From: Flammeovirga kamogawensis
GTDB lineage: Bacteria; Bacteroidota; Bacteroidia; Cytophagales; Flammeovirgaceae
DNA length: 64,000 bases
Assembly: GCF_018736065.1 (NCBI RefSeq)
Contig: NZ_CP076128.1
Coordinates: forward strand, 2,757,501 to 2,821,500
Direction of reading: 5' to 3'
Part shown: one piece after another, positions 28,366 through 37,794 of the stretch
How positions within the stretch are numbered: the first letter of the stretch is position 1
How the letters are laid out: the number at the start of each line of letters is the position of its first letter
The notes under the pieces: generated by a model
The model's database searches: none
The model's input: only the letters and a program-made list of their open reading frames with translations
Told to the model about the DNA's origin: nothing
Made by a program: the position numbers and the translations under genes

Positions 28366-30465
28366 ATGAATAAGGTTACTCTTTATTATCTACTCATTTT
28401 TGTTGCAATCTTTTTTAGCTGTAACCCTGCCCCTTCTCAACAAAAATTTTCTAATCATTTAATAAATGAAAGTAGCCCATACTTAAAACAACACGCACAT
28501 AACCCTGTCAATTGGTATCCTTGGGGCGAGGAAGCTTTGAAAAGAGCAAAAGAAGAAAATAAACCTATTTTAATTAGTATTGGTTATTCATCTTGCCATT
28601 GGTGTCATGTTATGGAGCATGAATCTTTTGAAGATACTGCTGTAGCTAGAGTTATGAATGAGAATTTCATTACTATTAAAATTGATAGAGAAGAGCGCCC
28701 AGATATAGATCAAATTTACATGGATGCCATACATGCAATGGGACAACAAGGAGGTTGGCCACTCAATGTTTTTTTAACACCTGATAAAGAACCTTTTTAT
28801 GGTGGCACTTATTTCCCTAAAGATCAATGGGTAGATCTTTTAACTCAAGTTTCTAATGCATACAAACTTCAACCTAATAAAATAAAAAAATCTGCAACTG
28901 CACTAAAAGAACATATCGCAAAAAGTGAATTAAAACGATATGACTTAGGAAAAGAAAACAATCAATTTCCTCTTCAAAAATTAGAGACAGCCTATAAAGA
29001 ATTATCAAAAGGTTTTGACCATAAAGATGGTGGATTTAATAAATCCCCTAAATTTCCGATGCCAAAACTGTATGAATTCCTTTTACAGTATAATCATGTC
29101 ACAAATGATAAAGAAGCTTTAGATCACACTTTATTTACACTCGATAAAATTAAAAATGGAGGCATTTATGATCAAATTGGAGGTGGGTTTTCAAGATATT
29201 CTGTTGATGCAAAATGGTTTGCTCCACACTTTGAAAAAATGCTTTATGATAACGGGCAATTATTAAGCTTATATGCTAATGCCTACCGTATCACCAAAGA
29301 CAACGCCTATAAAAAAATAATAAGTGAAACTATTCAGTTTTTAAAACGAGAAATGCTCAATAAAAATGGAGGCTTTTATGCTGCCTTAGATGCTGATAGT
29401 GATGGCGAAGAAGGTAAATATTACGTTTGGACGTATCAAGAACTTCAAAAGTGTATTCCTAAAGATCAATTCTCTCTATTTGCTTCATATTATAATATTG
29501 AAAAAAAAGGAAATTGGGAGCACGGTAATAATATTCTTTATAAAAAAGTCAATGATAAAACATTTATAGCAACTCATTCTCTCGACAGTAATACTTTCGA
29601 AAAATTGACAATTCAATGGAAAAAAAATTTACTTAGAAACAGAGAATATAGAATTAAACCTGGGTTAGATAACAAGATAATTTCAGGTTGGAACGGTTTA
29701 GCTTTAAAAGGAATTTGCGATGCGTATTCAGCTACAAACGAAAAGGAATTTCTTGATTTAGCACTAAAAAACGCTACTTTCATTAAAGAAAAAATGATCC
29801 TAAAAGATTATCAGCTTCTAAGAACATATGATACAACTAAGAAAATTAATGGCTATCTTGAAGACTATGCCGCTGTTATTGATGGATTTATCAGTTTATA
29901 TCAAATAACGTTTGATGAAAAATGGTTAACTACTGCAATTGGGCTTACTGAATACACAAATTCTCATTTTTATGATGAAAAAGAGAAAATGTTCTTTTAT
30001 ACTGATAAATCAAGTGAAAAATTAATCACTAAAAAGAAAGAACTTTTTGATAATGTTATCCCTTCCTCTAATAGTATGATGGCTACAAATTTATTTATTT
30101 TAGGTCATATTTTAGGAGATGAAAAATATATTGAACGTTCGGATCAGATGCTAGCAATAATGAACGACCTGATGATCAAAAATATTCAATTTTCTTCTTA
30201 TTGGGCCGCACTCTATATTTCTCATATTAAACCAACTGTAGAAATTGCAATAGTGGGAAAACAAAGTTTAAATTACGCTCAAGAAATTGCATCAAATTAT
30301 TATCCCAATAAAGTTATCCTTGGAACAAAAAACCATAGTGGTTTGGCACTTTTAAAGGAGCGTTCTGCTATAAATGGAAAAACTACTTTGTATGTTTGCA
30401 GAAATAAGACCTGTAATTTGCCTGTTTTTAAAATAGACAAAGCATGGGAAGAAATAATTGAGTAA
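28366..30465 (+). CDS. Thioredoxin-domain lipoprotein of the YyaL/DUF255 family
   Basis: 699 residues. The N-terminus has a lipobox-like FFSC (Cys19). The highly conserved family block [21 protein letters not shown] is followed by the thioredoxin-like motif CHWCH (77-81) and DREERPDID; the remainder is an (alpha/alpha)6-like barrel with [30 protein letters not shown] and GWNGLALKG. Family members (yyaL in Bacillus, spermatogenesis-associated protein 20 in animals) are of uncertain function. Export as a lipoprotein is worth noting. A single gene with no tight neighbours. Confidence 0.9.
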   Translation: MNKVTLYYLLIFVAIFFSCNPAPSQQKFSNHLINESSPYLKQHAHNPVNWYPWGEEALKRAKEENKPILISIGYSSCHWCHVMEHESFEDTAVARVMNENFITIKIDREERPDIDQIYMDAIHAMGQQGGWPLNVFLTPDKEPFYGGTYFPKDQWVDLLTQVSNAYKLQPNKIKKSATALKEHIAKSELKRYDLGKENNQFPLQKLETAYKELSKGFDHKDGGFNKSPKFPMPKLYEFLLQYNHVTNDKEALDHTLFTLDKIKNGGIYDQIGGGFSRYSVDAKWFAPHFEKMLYDNGQLLSLYANAYRITKDNAYKKIISETIQFLKREMLNKNGGFYAALDADSDGEEGKYYVWTYQELQKCIPKDQFSLFASYYNIEKKGNWEHGNNILYKKVNDKTFIATHSLDSNTFEKLTIQWKKNLLRNREYRIKPGLDNKIISGWNGLALKGICDAYSATNEKEFLDLALKNATFIKEKMILKDYQLLRTYDTTKKINGYLEDYAAVIDGFISLYQITFDEKWLTTAIGLTEYTNSHFYDEKEKMFFYTDKSSEKLITKKKELFDNVIPSSNSMMATNLFILGHILGDEKYIERSDQMLAIMNDLMIKNIQFSSYWAALYISHIKPTVEIAIVGKQSLNYAQEIASNYYPNKVILGTKNHSGLALLKERSAINGKTTLYVCRNKTCNLPVFKIDKAWEEIIE

Positions 30466-30520
30466 ATTCCGAAAACATTCCTTGTTCCATACTACAATTT
30501 AAGTTATACCTTGACTTTTT

Positions 30521-30958
30521 ATGAGTTCAAAAGAATTAATTATAAAAACCAATGCAATAGAAGATTTAGGCCCTGCCGCTCAAAAAGTAATTGACTTTAC
30601 TAAAGGAGGACCTACAGTTTGGCTATTTCATGGTGAAATGGGAGCTGGCAAAACTACTTTTATAAAAGAAATTTGTGCTGCCTTAGGTGTAATTGATCAC
30701 GTAAACAGCCCCACATTTGCATTAGTAAATGAATATATGACCGATACTGCCGATACTATATATCATTTTGATATGTACCGTATTAAAGACGATACAGAAG
30801 CTTATGATATTGGTTTCGAAGAATATTTATACAGTAATAATTTATGCTTAATTGAATGGCCATCTATGGTTGATAGATTATTACCTAATGAATGTGTAGA
30901 TATTGATATAAAAACACTAGACGAAAACTCTAGAGAAATTACTGTTAGATACGTTTAA
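30521..30958 (+). CDS. tsaE: tRNA threonylcarbamoyladenosine biosynthesis ATPase
   Basis: 145 residues. TsaE is the P-loop ATPase that turns over the TsaB-TsaD-TsaE complex making t6A37 in ANN-decoding tRNAs. Walker A is HGEMGAGKTTF (37-47), then NSPTFALVNEY and FDMYRI (switch-like elements), and LIEWPSMVDRLLP with the conserved E-W. It is followed after 21 bp by an alanine dehydrogenase paralogue, a pairing that I recall from many Bacteroidota. Confidence 0.96.
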   Translation: MSSKELIIKTNAIEDLGPAAQKVIDFTKGGPTVWLFHGEMGAGKTTFIKEICAALGVIDHVNSPTFALVNEYMTDTADTIYHFDMYRIKDDTEAYDIGFEEYLYSNNLCLIEWPSMVDRLLPNECVDIDIKTLDENSREITVRYV

Positions 30959-30979
30959 CTGACTTTATTCTAATTAAAA

Positions 30980-32212
30980 ATGGGCAAACAACGCGACGGC
31001 TTTGAAAAAGCCACAGAAAGTTATTTTAAGTTCCATCCTCAAGAAGTAATGGAAGGTCCCGTTAATAAAAAAGGTAACCCTATAAAAATAGGTATACCTA
31101 AAGAACTTAACCCCGACGAAAAACGCTGTGCCTTACGCCCAGGTGCTGTTTCATTATTAGTCAACAATGGTTGTGAAGTTTTAATAGAAACAAATACGGG
31201 TCGTCATATCAATCATTCCGATACAGAATATGCAGAGGCAGGTGCCACTATAGTCTATTCTCATAAAGAAGCTATGGAAGCAGATATTGTATTAAAAATC
31301 TCTGCTCCAACAATAGAAGAAATTTCTTATATGAAACAGAATAAAGCAATTATATCTGCTATTCATATGAGAGAATTAAAAAGAGATGTTCTTGACGCTA
31401 TTAACAAAAGGAAAATTACTGCTTTAGGTTTTGAATTAATTGAAGACAAAGTAGGTGGATTACCTTTAGTTAGAGCAATGAGCGAAATTGCAGGTAGTAC
31501 TGTAATGCTTATTGCTGCAGAGTATCTTAGTAGCTATAATGGTGGTAAAGGAATTATTTTAGGAGGAATTACAGGTGTACCACCTTCTAAAGTAGTGATC
31601 TTAGGTGCAGGAACTGTTGCAGAATATGCCGCTAGAACAGCAATAGGCATGGGTGCAGAAGTTAAAGTGTTTGATAATGCGATTTACAAACTCCGCAGAC
31701 TCAAAAAAGAATTAGGTCTTCCTCATTTATTTACTTCTGCTTTTGATAGTACCTCGTTGGCCGAGGCATTAAGCAGAGCTGATATCGCTATTGGTGCTAT
31801 TCATACACATGGTGCCCGAACACCTTCTATTATCACAGAAGAGATGGTAGCAGGAATGAGAGAAAACTCCATAATAATTGATGTTTGTATAGATCAAGGT
31901 GGCTGTTTTGAGACATCAGAACCTACTAATCATAGACATCCCGTTTATAAAAAGCATGGTGTTATTCATTATTGTGTTCCCAATGTTGCCTCTAGAGTTT
32001 CTAGAACTGCAACTGCTGCTATAAGTAATATTTTTACTACAATTCTCAATAAATTAATTGATGAAGGAAATGTAGATACTATGATGCGTAGACACCCTTG
32101 GTTTACTAAAGGGGTATATGCTTATAGAGGAAATATAACCAACCAAGCATTGGCAGAAAAATTTGATTTACCACTCAAAAATTTAGATTTAATTTTAGCA
32201 GCAGGCATATAA
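30980..32212 (+). CDS. Divergent alanine dehydrogenase-family protein
   Basis: 410 residues, about 30 longer at the N-terminus than canonical alanine dehydrogenase. Both AlaDh/PNT domains are present: GIPKELNPDEKRCALRPG, substrate-site Lys106 (LKISAP) and His129 (IHMRE), Rossmann GAGTVAEYAA (209-218) in which the third glycine is alanine, and IDVCIDQGGCFETSEPTNH. Compared with the ald fragment at the window start, PGAKAP is replaced by THGARTP and NMPGAVPYTST by NVASRVSRTAT. It pairs with tsaE, implying co-expression. Activity on alanine is plausible but not certain. Confidence 0.85.
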   Translation: MGKQRDGFEKATESYFKFHPQEVMEGPVNKKGNPIKIGIPKELNPDEKRCALRPGAVSLLVNNGCEVLIETNTGRHINHSDTEYAEAGATIVYSHKEAMEADIVLKISAPTIEEISYMKQNKAIISAIHMRELKRDVLDAINKRKITALGFELIEDKVGGLPLVRAMSEIAGSTVMLIAAEYLSSYNGGKGIILGGITGVPPSKVVILGAGTVAEYAARTAIGMGAEVKVFDNAIYKLRRLKKELGLPHLFTSAFDSTSLAEALSRADIAIGAIHTHGARTPSIITEEMVAGMRENSIIIDVCIDQGGCFETSEPTNHRHPVYKKHGVIHYCVPNVASRVSRTATAAISNIFTTILNKLIDEGNVDTMMRRHPWFTKGVYAYRGNITNQALAEKFDLPLKNLDLILAAGI

Positions 32213-32252
32213 AAAAAAGCTCACTTGATAAAAATTTCAAGTGAGCTTTTTT
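32212..32252. terminator. Bidirectional terminator, alanine dehydrogenase paralogue / GNAT gene
   Basis: Perfect 16-bp stem (32213-32228 with 32237-32252) with an 8-nt loop and A-/T-rich ends, between convergent genes. Confidence 0.93.
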
Positions 32253-32254
32253 AT

Positions 32255-32668
32255 TTATAAAGGACATTCCATTCTTACAAATAAAATTCCTTTTCTTACA
32301 AAGGAAGAATCTGTCTGATGCAAGCCTTCTCGTTCATATAATACTGTTGCTGTAGCTCTAGCATTACACCATAATAAAGAGGCACCTCTTTCCTTTGCTA
32401 CTCTTATAACTTCTTTCAATAAAATTGAACCATACCCTTTCCCTTGTTCAGATTTTATAGTTGCAAACTTTCTAAACTGAACATTTTTATCAGCATCCAT
32501 AAATAATGAAATTACGGATGTTAATTGACCTTCTACAAACAGCCCTAAATGTTGTCCTTTTTCATCATCTGGAATCTTTACATAAGAGAGTGGTTCATTT
32601 GGCCACATTACTTTATGTCGGATTGCCCACGTTTGGGCTGCTGTAATTTCTTTAATTTCTAATTTCAT
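32255..32668 (-). CDS. GNAT-family N-acetyltransferase
   Basis: 137 residues, a single GNAT fold. The acetyl-CoA pyrophosphate loop is EQGKGYGSILLKEV (about 74-87), preceded by the strand FRKFATIK and followed by LWCNARATATVLYEREG, typical of motif B. No second domain. Acceptor unknown. It is a short gene between two terminators. Confidence 0.88.
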   Translation of the reverse strand: MKLEIKEITAAQTWAIRHKVMWPNEPLSYVKIPDDEKGQHLGLFVEGQLTSVISLFMDADKNVQFRKFATIKSEQGKGYGSILLKEVIRVAKERGASLLWCNARATATVLYEREGLHQTDSSFVRKGILFVRMECPL

Positions 32669-32672
32669 ACTT

Positions 32673-32699
32673 ATAAAAAAAGCGACCCTAGAGCCGCTT
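32673..32699 (-). terminator. Terminator of the barrel protein gene
   Basis: Minus-strand AAGCGGCT pairs with GGTCGCTT (8 bp including G-U pairs, CTAG loop; 32699-32680), then TTTTTTTATAA. Confidence 0.75.
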
Positions 32700-32723
32700 A
32701 TATATCTTCTGCTCTATATTTTA

Positions 32724-33380
32724 CTAAAAAGCGACTTCAATTCTAAATACCCAAGGTGAACTATAATAAGATGATTGTTCATCATAAGAAACGTCATACA
32801 AAGCAATAAAGTTAACACCACCTTTTCTTCCTATTCCTTGTGAGATACCACCACCAATTAAGAATTGATCTCTCCATTGAGAACCACTTACTTTCTCGCC
32901 ACTAATATTGTCACGATATTCATAATTATTACTAAATCCGTAATATTCTGCTTGAGGGAAAACTCTTAAACCATCTCTTACCTCAATCATATATCTAGCA
33001 AAAGGACGAATACCATAGTTATTTTCCTTGTAGTCAACATCTTTACGCTCAAAATACTCATAAACCAAACCTAATCCAACTTGGAAATTTGGTGTAATCA
33101 TGTACCCTGCCATAGGTTGTACAACAATTTGAGTATAATAACTAGAAAACCCAAACCCTAAACCTCCGCCAAAGAAAATCTTATCTTTAAGTGGTTTATC
33201 TGAATGTTTTTGGTCTTTAAATGCATCTACTTCTTGATTTGTAGGACGCTTATATTGTTCCTGTTGAGTAGATTGTTGTGTTTTTGTACTATCTTCAACA
33301 TAATTATAGACTTGAGCTGTAACTGTCTGAGATATAAAAAAACTAAGTAGTAAGATAAAAGTTGAGGTAATATTTTTCAT
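32724..33380 (-). CDS. Outer-membrane beta-barrel protein
   Basis: 218 residues. Signal peptide cleaved after VTAQ (about 22), then a hydrophilic Gln/Lys-rich linker (23-65) and about eight amphipathic strands: IFFGGGLGFGFSSYYTQIVVQPMAGY, NFQVGLGLVYEYFER, RPFARYMIEV, FLIGGGISQGIG and a C-terminal WVFRIEVAF. Small Bacteroidota barrel of unknown ligand. Confidence 0.8.
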   Translation of the reverse strand: MKNITSTFILLLSFFISQTVTAQVYNYVEDSTKTQQSTQQEQYKRPTNQEVDAFKDQKHSDKPLKDKIFFGGGLGFGFSSYYTQIVVQPMAGYMITPNFQVGLGLVYEYFERKDVDYKENNYGIRPFARYMIEVRDGLRVFPQAEYYGFSNNYEYRDNISGEKVSGSQWRDQFLIGGGISQGIGRKGGVNFIALYDVSYDEQSSYYSSPWVFRIEVAF

Positions 33381-33458
33381 GTCTAGAATTTCTAATTTTA
33401 TTCAAATTAATTAAAAAATTATCCAATATCACACGATTAAGCAAACAATCTACATAAA

Positions 33459-33959
33459 ATGGCGAAACCTACCTTGCATTATACCGAAGATCCATCATAT
33501 AAAACGCTGAAAAGAATAAGTTCTATAATGGATGAAGCTGTCCGAATACCAGGTACAAAACTTTCTTTTGGGCTAGACCCTATTATTGGTATTATACCGG
33601 GAGTTGGTGATACATTATCCATCATCATTTCTGGTATTTCTTTGTATACGGTTGCTAGAAATGGCATCCCAGCCCGTTTAATTATGGCCATGACTTTCAA
33701 TTTAATTATTGATTACTTAGTCGGTTTAATTCCAGGCGTAGGTGATTTTATCGATTTCTTTTATAAAGCAAATAGAAACAATACACAATTATTAATAAAA
33801 TACTACGAAAAGAACCCCGAAGCCATTAATAATGTACAAAAAAGTTCAACAGGTTTAATCATTTTTGCTTCTCTTATGTTTTTAATTATTCTTGGTGTTG
33901 TAGGCGTATGTTTTTACTTTATAAAACTAGTCATTGTTCAAACTTTCAACCTTCAGTAA
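33459..33959 (+). CDS. DUF4112 membrane protein
   Basis: 166 residues. The family core is LSFGLDPIIGIIPGVGDTLS followed by a second, related LIDYLVGLIPGVGDFIDFF, a pseudo-repeat of the PGVGD motif; hydrophobic stretches at about 45-65, 78-98 and 130-157. DUF4112 proteins are small inner-membrane proteins of unknown function. The stop abuts the stop of the convergent rloB-like gene with no space for a terminator. Confidence 0.88.
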   Translation: MAKPTLHYTEDPSYKTLKRISSIMDEAVRIPGTKLSFGLDPIIGIIPGVGDTLSIIISGISLYTVARNGIPARLIMAMTFNLIIDYLVGLIPGVGDFIDFFYKANRNNTQLLIKYYEKNPEAINNVQKSSTGLIIFASLMFLIILGVVGVCFYFIKLVIVQTFNLQ

Positions 33960-34583
33960 TTATAATCCCAATAAATATTCTACAAGTACATAAACATTGG
34001 TATATGGTTCCCTCTCATGAAATTTTAAATTAGAATGAACTCCATTTATATAAACTTGCTCTAACCTTTTAGCACGCTCAATTGCAATAGGGGTTTCTTC
34101 TTTTAAATTCTGATAATTCTTTCCATTTTTATGGTAACGTACTACGTAATTTTGTTGAATATGCTTAATAAGATTACCACATTTTAGAAAATGCCTGTTT
34201 ATATCTAAGTCTTCAAAATGAAGTAAAAACCACAACTCAAAACAAATATTTGATATAATAATCTGAATATCATTCTCATTGGCCATATCTATTACATCTT
34301 CTATGTATTTATGAAAATCCCTATCAAACACTAACCAAATTGTTTCGTAAGGGTTACCTCTAAGAATTGCTTTTTTCTTTTTTAAAATCGCTTCTTTCAC
34401 TAAACCAAGAGGACTATGACTTTTAGGTTGATATACTTCTACATCTACAGCTGTTAAGATTCTTCTTTTCTGGGCATCATGCTTTAAACTATTAAAATAG
34501 TTAGGTTCTGTTTTCGCTCCTTCGCATAAGATAAGTACACGTTGTCGGAGCGATCTATTTTTATCTCTTCTCCTATTCCTCAT
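33960..34583 (-). CDS. rloB: RloB-family TOPRIM-like protein (second gene of the defence pair)
   Basis: 207 residues. TOPRIM-like catalytic features: Glu21 in LILCEGAKTEPNYF and the DxD pair Asp87/Asp89 in VFDRDFH. The RloB hallmark SNICFELWFLLHFED is at 111-125. The RloB family accompanies RloA ATPases and is the second component (AbiLii type) of the AbiL abortive-infection system. The catalytic residues are intact, so a nuclease activity is expected. It starts inside the end of the ATPase gene (11-bp overlap). Confidence 0.88.
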   Translation of the reverse strand: MRNRRRDKNRSLRQRVLILCEGAKTEPNYFNSLKHDAQKRRILTAVDVEVYQPKSHSPLGLVKEAILKKKKAILRGNPYETIWLVFDRDFHKYIEDVIDMANENDIQIIISNICFELWFLLHFEDLDINRHFLKCGNLIKHIQQNYVVRYHKNGKNYQNLKEETPIAIERAKRLEQVYINGVHSNLKFHEREPYTNVYVLVEYLLGL

Positions 34584-35856
34584 CTTCTAAATTTGTTTTA
34601 AAATCAAATTCTAAAGCCATTTGATTAATAGCTGGTGTACCACCAAATTTTCCTGTTAAATACCATTCTTCTAGAGGTACCTCTTTTTTTAAATGTGGTA
34701 TATCTGAAACAGAAGAGATTTCTGTGATTCCATCTTCAGTTCGTTCTGATATAAATACCTGATCAAATCTAAACAGATCATCATTTAATAAAGATGCATC
34801 ATGTGTAGAAAATATTAGTTGAGCCCGCTTAGGGTTTGTTGCAGGATTATGAAATAATTTAATTAAAGCTCTTGTTAAATGCGGGTGCATACTTTGATCT
34901 AGTTCGTCTATAACCAATGTATCTCCAGCTTCTAACACCCTTAAAATTAAGCCACCCAAAGCCACTAATTTTCTAGTACCAATTGATTCTTCTTTAAGAT
35001 CAAAAGCAATTTTATCTTCTGTATTTTCTTCTGAATTATGAATTGTCTTTAATTTGAATCTACGTCGCCCTTCAAAAAGCCCCATTAATTCACTATCCTC
35101 TTGTACAACTTCAATCCCTTTTACTCCCGTATCAGAATGGTTAACTAAACGAGATAAGTTTCTTAAAAATCTACCAGATTCATCACTTACAATATGTTTT
35201 GCTATACCTTGAAGTAAGGTGTCATCATAAACAGATTTATATAAAATATATGCTCTAAGATGATTTTTAAAAAATGACCAAGGTGCTATTAACTGATTTA
35301 AACCTAATTGTGCTCCCTTAGTTAGCAATAACTGATACGGCATAATGTGCTTAGCAATACTTTGCTTATCCCCTTTTAATTTCTGTCCAAAAATAATTTG
35401 CTGCCCCTCATTACGCTCATACAATTTTACCTTTCTTGCTTTCGGATAAGCATAAAGTGCTTCATGTGTTACCTGATCAATATCTCTTGACATTTCATAT
35501 TCATACTGAATACCATCGCCTGCAATAAATCGAATATAAAAATCTGTAGGTAATTCTCTGGATTGTCTGTCTAACCGAAAAGGTACATATGCTTTTGCTC
35601 CTTCACCAATAACCGTATCACCACCTTCTTGTACCATTACGGCTAATGCTTCTAGCGCTCTTAATAAATTACTTTTACCCGATGCATTAGCACCAAAAAC
35701 TACTGCAGAAGCCAACGTTTCTGTATTCTTGTAATTCTTATGAGTTAACAATCTATTTTCAGGTACTACTTTTCTAATTCTACTGGATGGCAATAGGGAC
35801 AATACCTGCTCATTTTTTATTGACCTGAAATTGGAAACAGAAAATTCTATCAACAT
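34573..35856 (-). CDS. rloA: RloA-type AAA15/21 ATPase (first gene of the defence pair)
   Basis: 427 residues, an SMC/ABC-like single-chain ATPase. N-terminal MLIEFSVSNFRSIKNEQVL leads to Walker A FGANASGKS (54-62). The signature-like ESIGTRKLVALGG is at 290-302, Walker B LVIDELDQ at 314-321 and the switch histidine at 352 (FSTHDASLL). This is the RloA/AbiLi type, which partners with the RloB gene downstream. It lies immediately after the miaB terminator. No mobile-element remnants flank the pair. Confidence 0.9.
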   Translation of the reverse strand: MLIEFSVSNFRSIKNEQVLSLLPSSRIRKVVPENRLLTHKNYKNTETLASAVVFGANASGKSNLLRALEALAVMVQEGGDTVIGEGAKAYVPFRLDRQSRELPTDFYIRFIAGDGIQYEYEMSRDIDQVTHEALYAYPKARKVKLYERNEGQQIIFGQKLKGDKQSIAKHIMPYQLLLTKGAQLGLNQLIAPWSFFKNHLRAYILYKSVYDDTLLQGIAKHIVSDESGRFLRNLSRLVNHSDTGVKGIEVVQEDSELMGLFEGRRRFKLKTIHNSEENTEDKIAFDLKEESIGTRKLVALGGLILRVLEAGDTLVIDELDQSMHPHLTRALIKLFHNPATNPKRAQLIFSTHDASLLNDDLFRFDQVFISERTEDGITEISSVSDIPHLKKEVPLEEWYLTGKFGGTPAINQMALEFDFKTNLEDEE

Positions 35857-35900
35857 TTCTTTTAGGGGTTAATCTTTGATCTTGTTCCCTAAAATACATA

Positions 35901-35945
35901 AAAAAAATAAGGTATGAACCATTCAAATTGAAGATTCATACCTTA
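35901..35945 (-). terminator. miaB terminator
   Basis: 11-bp stem (35945-35935 with 35918-35908, arm TAAGGTATGAA) with an AT-rich loop followed by a run of T on the minus strand, 23 bp beyond the miaB stop. Confidence 0.88.
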
Positions 35946-35967
35946 TAAAAAGAGTGTTTCGCTCTTA

Positions 35968-37437
35968 TTAAATCATTTCACCTAATAATGTTCCACCTGT
36001 ACAATCGTGTACTTTTACATCCACATATTGTCCAAGTTTAGCATCACCTTTAGGGAATACTATAATTTTATTTGCTGAGTTCTTTCCTTGGAAATGCTCT
36101 TTACTACGTTTTGAATACCCATCAATCAATACTTTTTGTACCTGACCAATGTTTAATTTGTTACGCTCAGTTGCATGCTTTCTTTGTAAATCTACAATTT
36201 CTTGTAATCTACGTTTCTTCACTTCTAAAGGAATATCATCTTCAAATTTCTTTTCTGCTAATGTTCCTGGACGTTCAGAATAATAGAACATGTAGCTATA
36301 ATCAAATTTAACATACTCCATTAAAGAAAGTGTATCCTGATGTTCTTCTTCAGTTTCTGTACAGAAACCTGCAATCATATCAGAAGAAACACCACAATCA
36401 TCGCCAAGAATTTCACGAATTGCATTAATTCTATTGATATACCATTCACGATCATACGTACGGTTCATGATATCCAATACTCTTGAGTTACCAGATTGTA
36501 CAGGTAAGTGAATGTAATTACAAATATTTTCATGATCACGAATTGCATACAATACATCATCTGTAATATCTTTTGGATGAGATGTAGAGAAACGAATACG
36601 TAAATCAGGAGAAACTTCGGCAACCATTGTTAGTAATTTTGCAAAGCTAAACACTTCAACATCATCACCCACACGTTCTTTCTTTTCTAATTTGGCCTTA
36701 TTGTTTTCTTCATCAGACCATTTGTAAGAATCAACATTCTGACCTAATAAAGTAACCTCTCTGTAACCTTGTTCAAAAAGTTCTTTTGCTTCTTTTACAA
36801 TAGAATGAGGATCACGGCTTCTTTCTCTACCTCTTGTAAAAGGAACTACACAGAATGAACACATATTATCACAACCTCTCATAATTGAGATCATTGCAGA
36901 AATACCATTCGAATTCAATCTTACAGGGGCAATATCAGCATATGTTTCATCTCTTGATAAGAAAACGTTAATTCCTTTATCACCACCATCAACATCACCT
37001 ACTAGTTTTGGAAGGTCTCGGTAAGAATCTGGACCAGCCACGATATCTACCATTTTTTCTTCTTCTAGTAATTGTGTTTTTAAACGTTCTGCCATACATC
37101 CTAACACACCGATTATCATTCCCGGACGGGTTTTTTTAATACGGTTAAAAACTGTTAGACGCTGACGTACATTTAATTCTGCTTTCTCACGAATTGAACA
37201 TGTATTTAAAAATACAAGGTCTGCTTCATCCATATTCGAAGTAGTACCAAAGTTATTTTCTTTCATAACCGACGCTACAATCTCCGAATCAGAGAAGTTC
37301 ATTTGGCAACCATAACTTTCTATATAAAGTTTTCGCTGACCATTCTTTGCTGTATCTTCAGTGACACGAATATCACACGATTCAGCTGCTTTCTTATCGT
37401 TATCAACGATTTCAATGTCTTTAATCAGACCGCTCAT
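35968..37437 (-). CDS. miaB: tRNA-2-methylthio-N6-dimethylallyladenosine synthase
   Basis: 489 residues from the ATG at 37437. The frame is open to 37569, but the 44 extra residues are unlike the family and a -7/-33 promoter pair overlaps the upstream part. MiaB is a radical-SAM methylthiotransferase that converts i6A37 to ms2i6A37. Domains: N-terminal UPF0004 with [14 protein letters not shown] and [12 protein letters not shown]; radical SAM cluster [20 protein letters not shown]-terminal TRAM domain (about 420-489). Three further conserved cysteines in the N-terminal domain are present. No operon partners. Confidence 0.96.
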   Translation of the reverse strand: MSGLIKDIEIVDNDKKAAESCDIRVTEDTAKNGQRKLYIESYGCQMNFSDSEIVASVMKENNFGTTSNMDEADLVFLNTCSIREKAELNVRQRLTVFNRIKKTRPGMIIGVLGCMAERLKTQLLEEEKMVDIVAGPDSYRDLPKLVGDVDGGDKGINVFLSRDETYADIAPVRLNSNGISAMISIMRGCDNMCSFCVVPFTRGRERSRDPHSIVKEAKELFEQGYREVTLLGQNVDSYKWSDEENNKAKLEKKERVGDDVEVFSFAKLLTMVAEVSPDLRIRFSTSHPKDITDDVLYAIRDHENICNYIHLPVQSGNSRVLDIMNRTYDREWYINRINAIREILGDDCGVSSDMIAGFCTETEEEHQDTLSLMEYVKFDYSYMFYYSERPGTLAEKKFEDDIPLEVKKRRLQEIVDLQRKHATERNKLNIGQVQKVLIDGYSKRSKEHFQGKNSANKIIVFPKGDAKLGQYVDVKVHDCTGGTLLGEMI

Positions 37438-37794
37438 TACTTTGGATTTTAAGACAGAAGGTTGAGGATTTTCAGTCCTCCTAGTTCTGAGCTTATACAA
37501 CTTAATTAACTTAAATTCGGACATCACAAAAGTGAATTCCGAAGACAAAGCTAACACAAGGAAACACACTTATCAATTTTGTTTACAATTGATTGATCTT
37601 CATATAGATGAGATGCCTAATTTTTGAAAAATAATTGCTGAACGCAGTAGAGGTATTTTTTGATAACAATTTTGAATTTTTTGTTAAAATAACATTTTTA
37701 GAGATAGTATTGGTTAATATTATATAACAGCGTTGTTGTTGATTATACAATTTTAGATATTGTGAATGAAATCTAAATAAACAAACAATAGCAA
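37438..37794. other. Divergent interval miaB / DUF5916 gene
   Basis: Holds the miaB leader, including a small GAGGA/TCCTC hairpin on the minus strand near 37452-37478, and the miaB promoter (37546-37576). The remaining 200 bp before the DUF5916 gene are AT-rich with no clear -7 box. Confidence 0.6.
37546..37576 (-). promoter_or_regulatory. miaB promoter
   Basis: Minus-strand TAGCTTTG (37553-37546) is a perfect -7 box; TTG at 37576-37574 is 20 bp upstream, the usual -33 spacing. Predicted start about 37539. Confidence 0.6.

Noticed and set aside
37438-37569. 44-codon N-terminal extension of miaB
   Set aside because: Unlike the family N-terminus and overlaps the predicted promoter.
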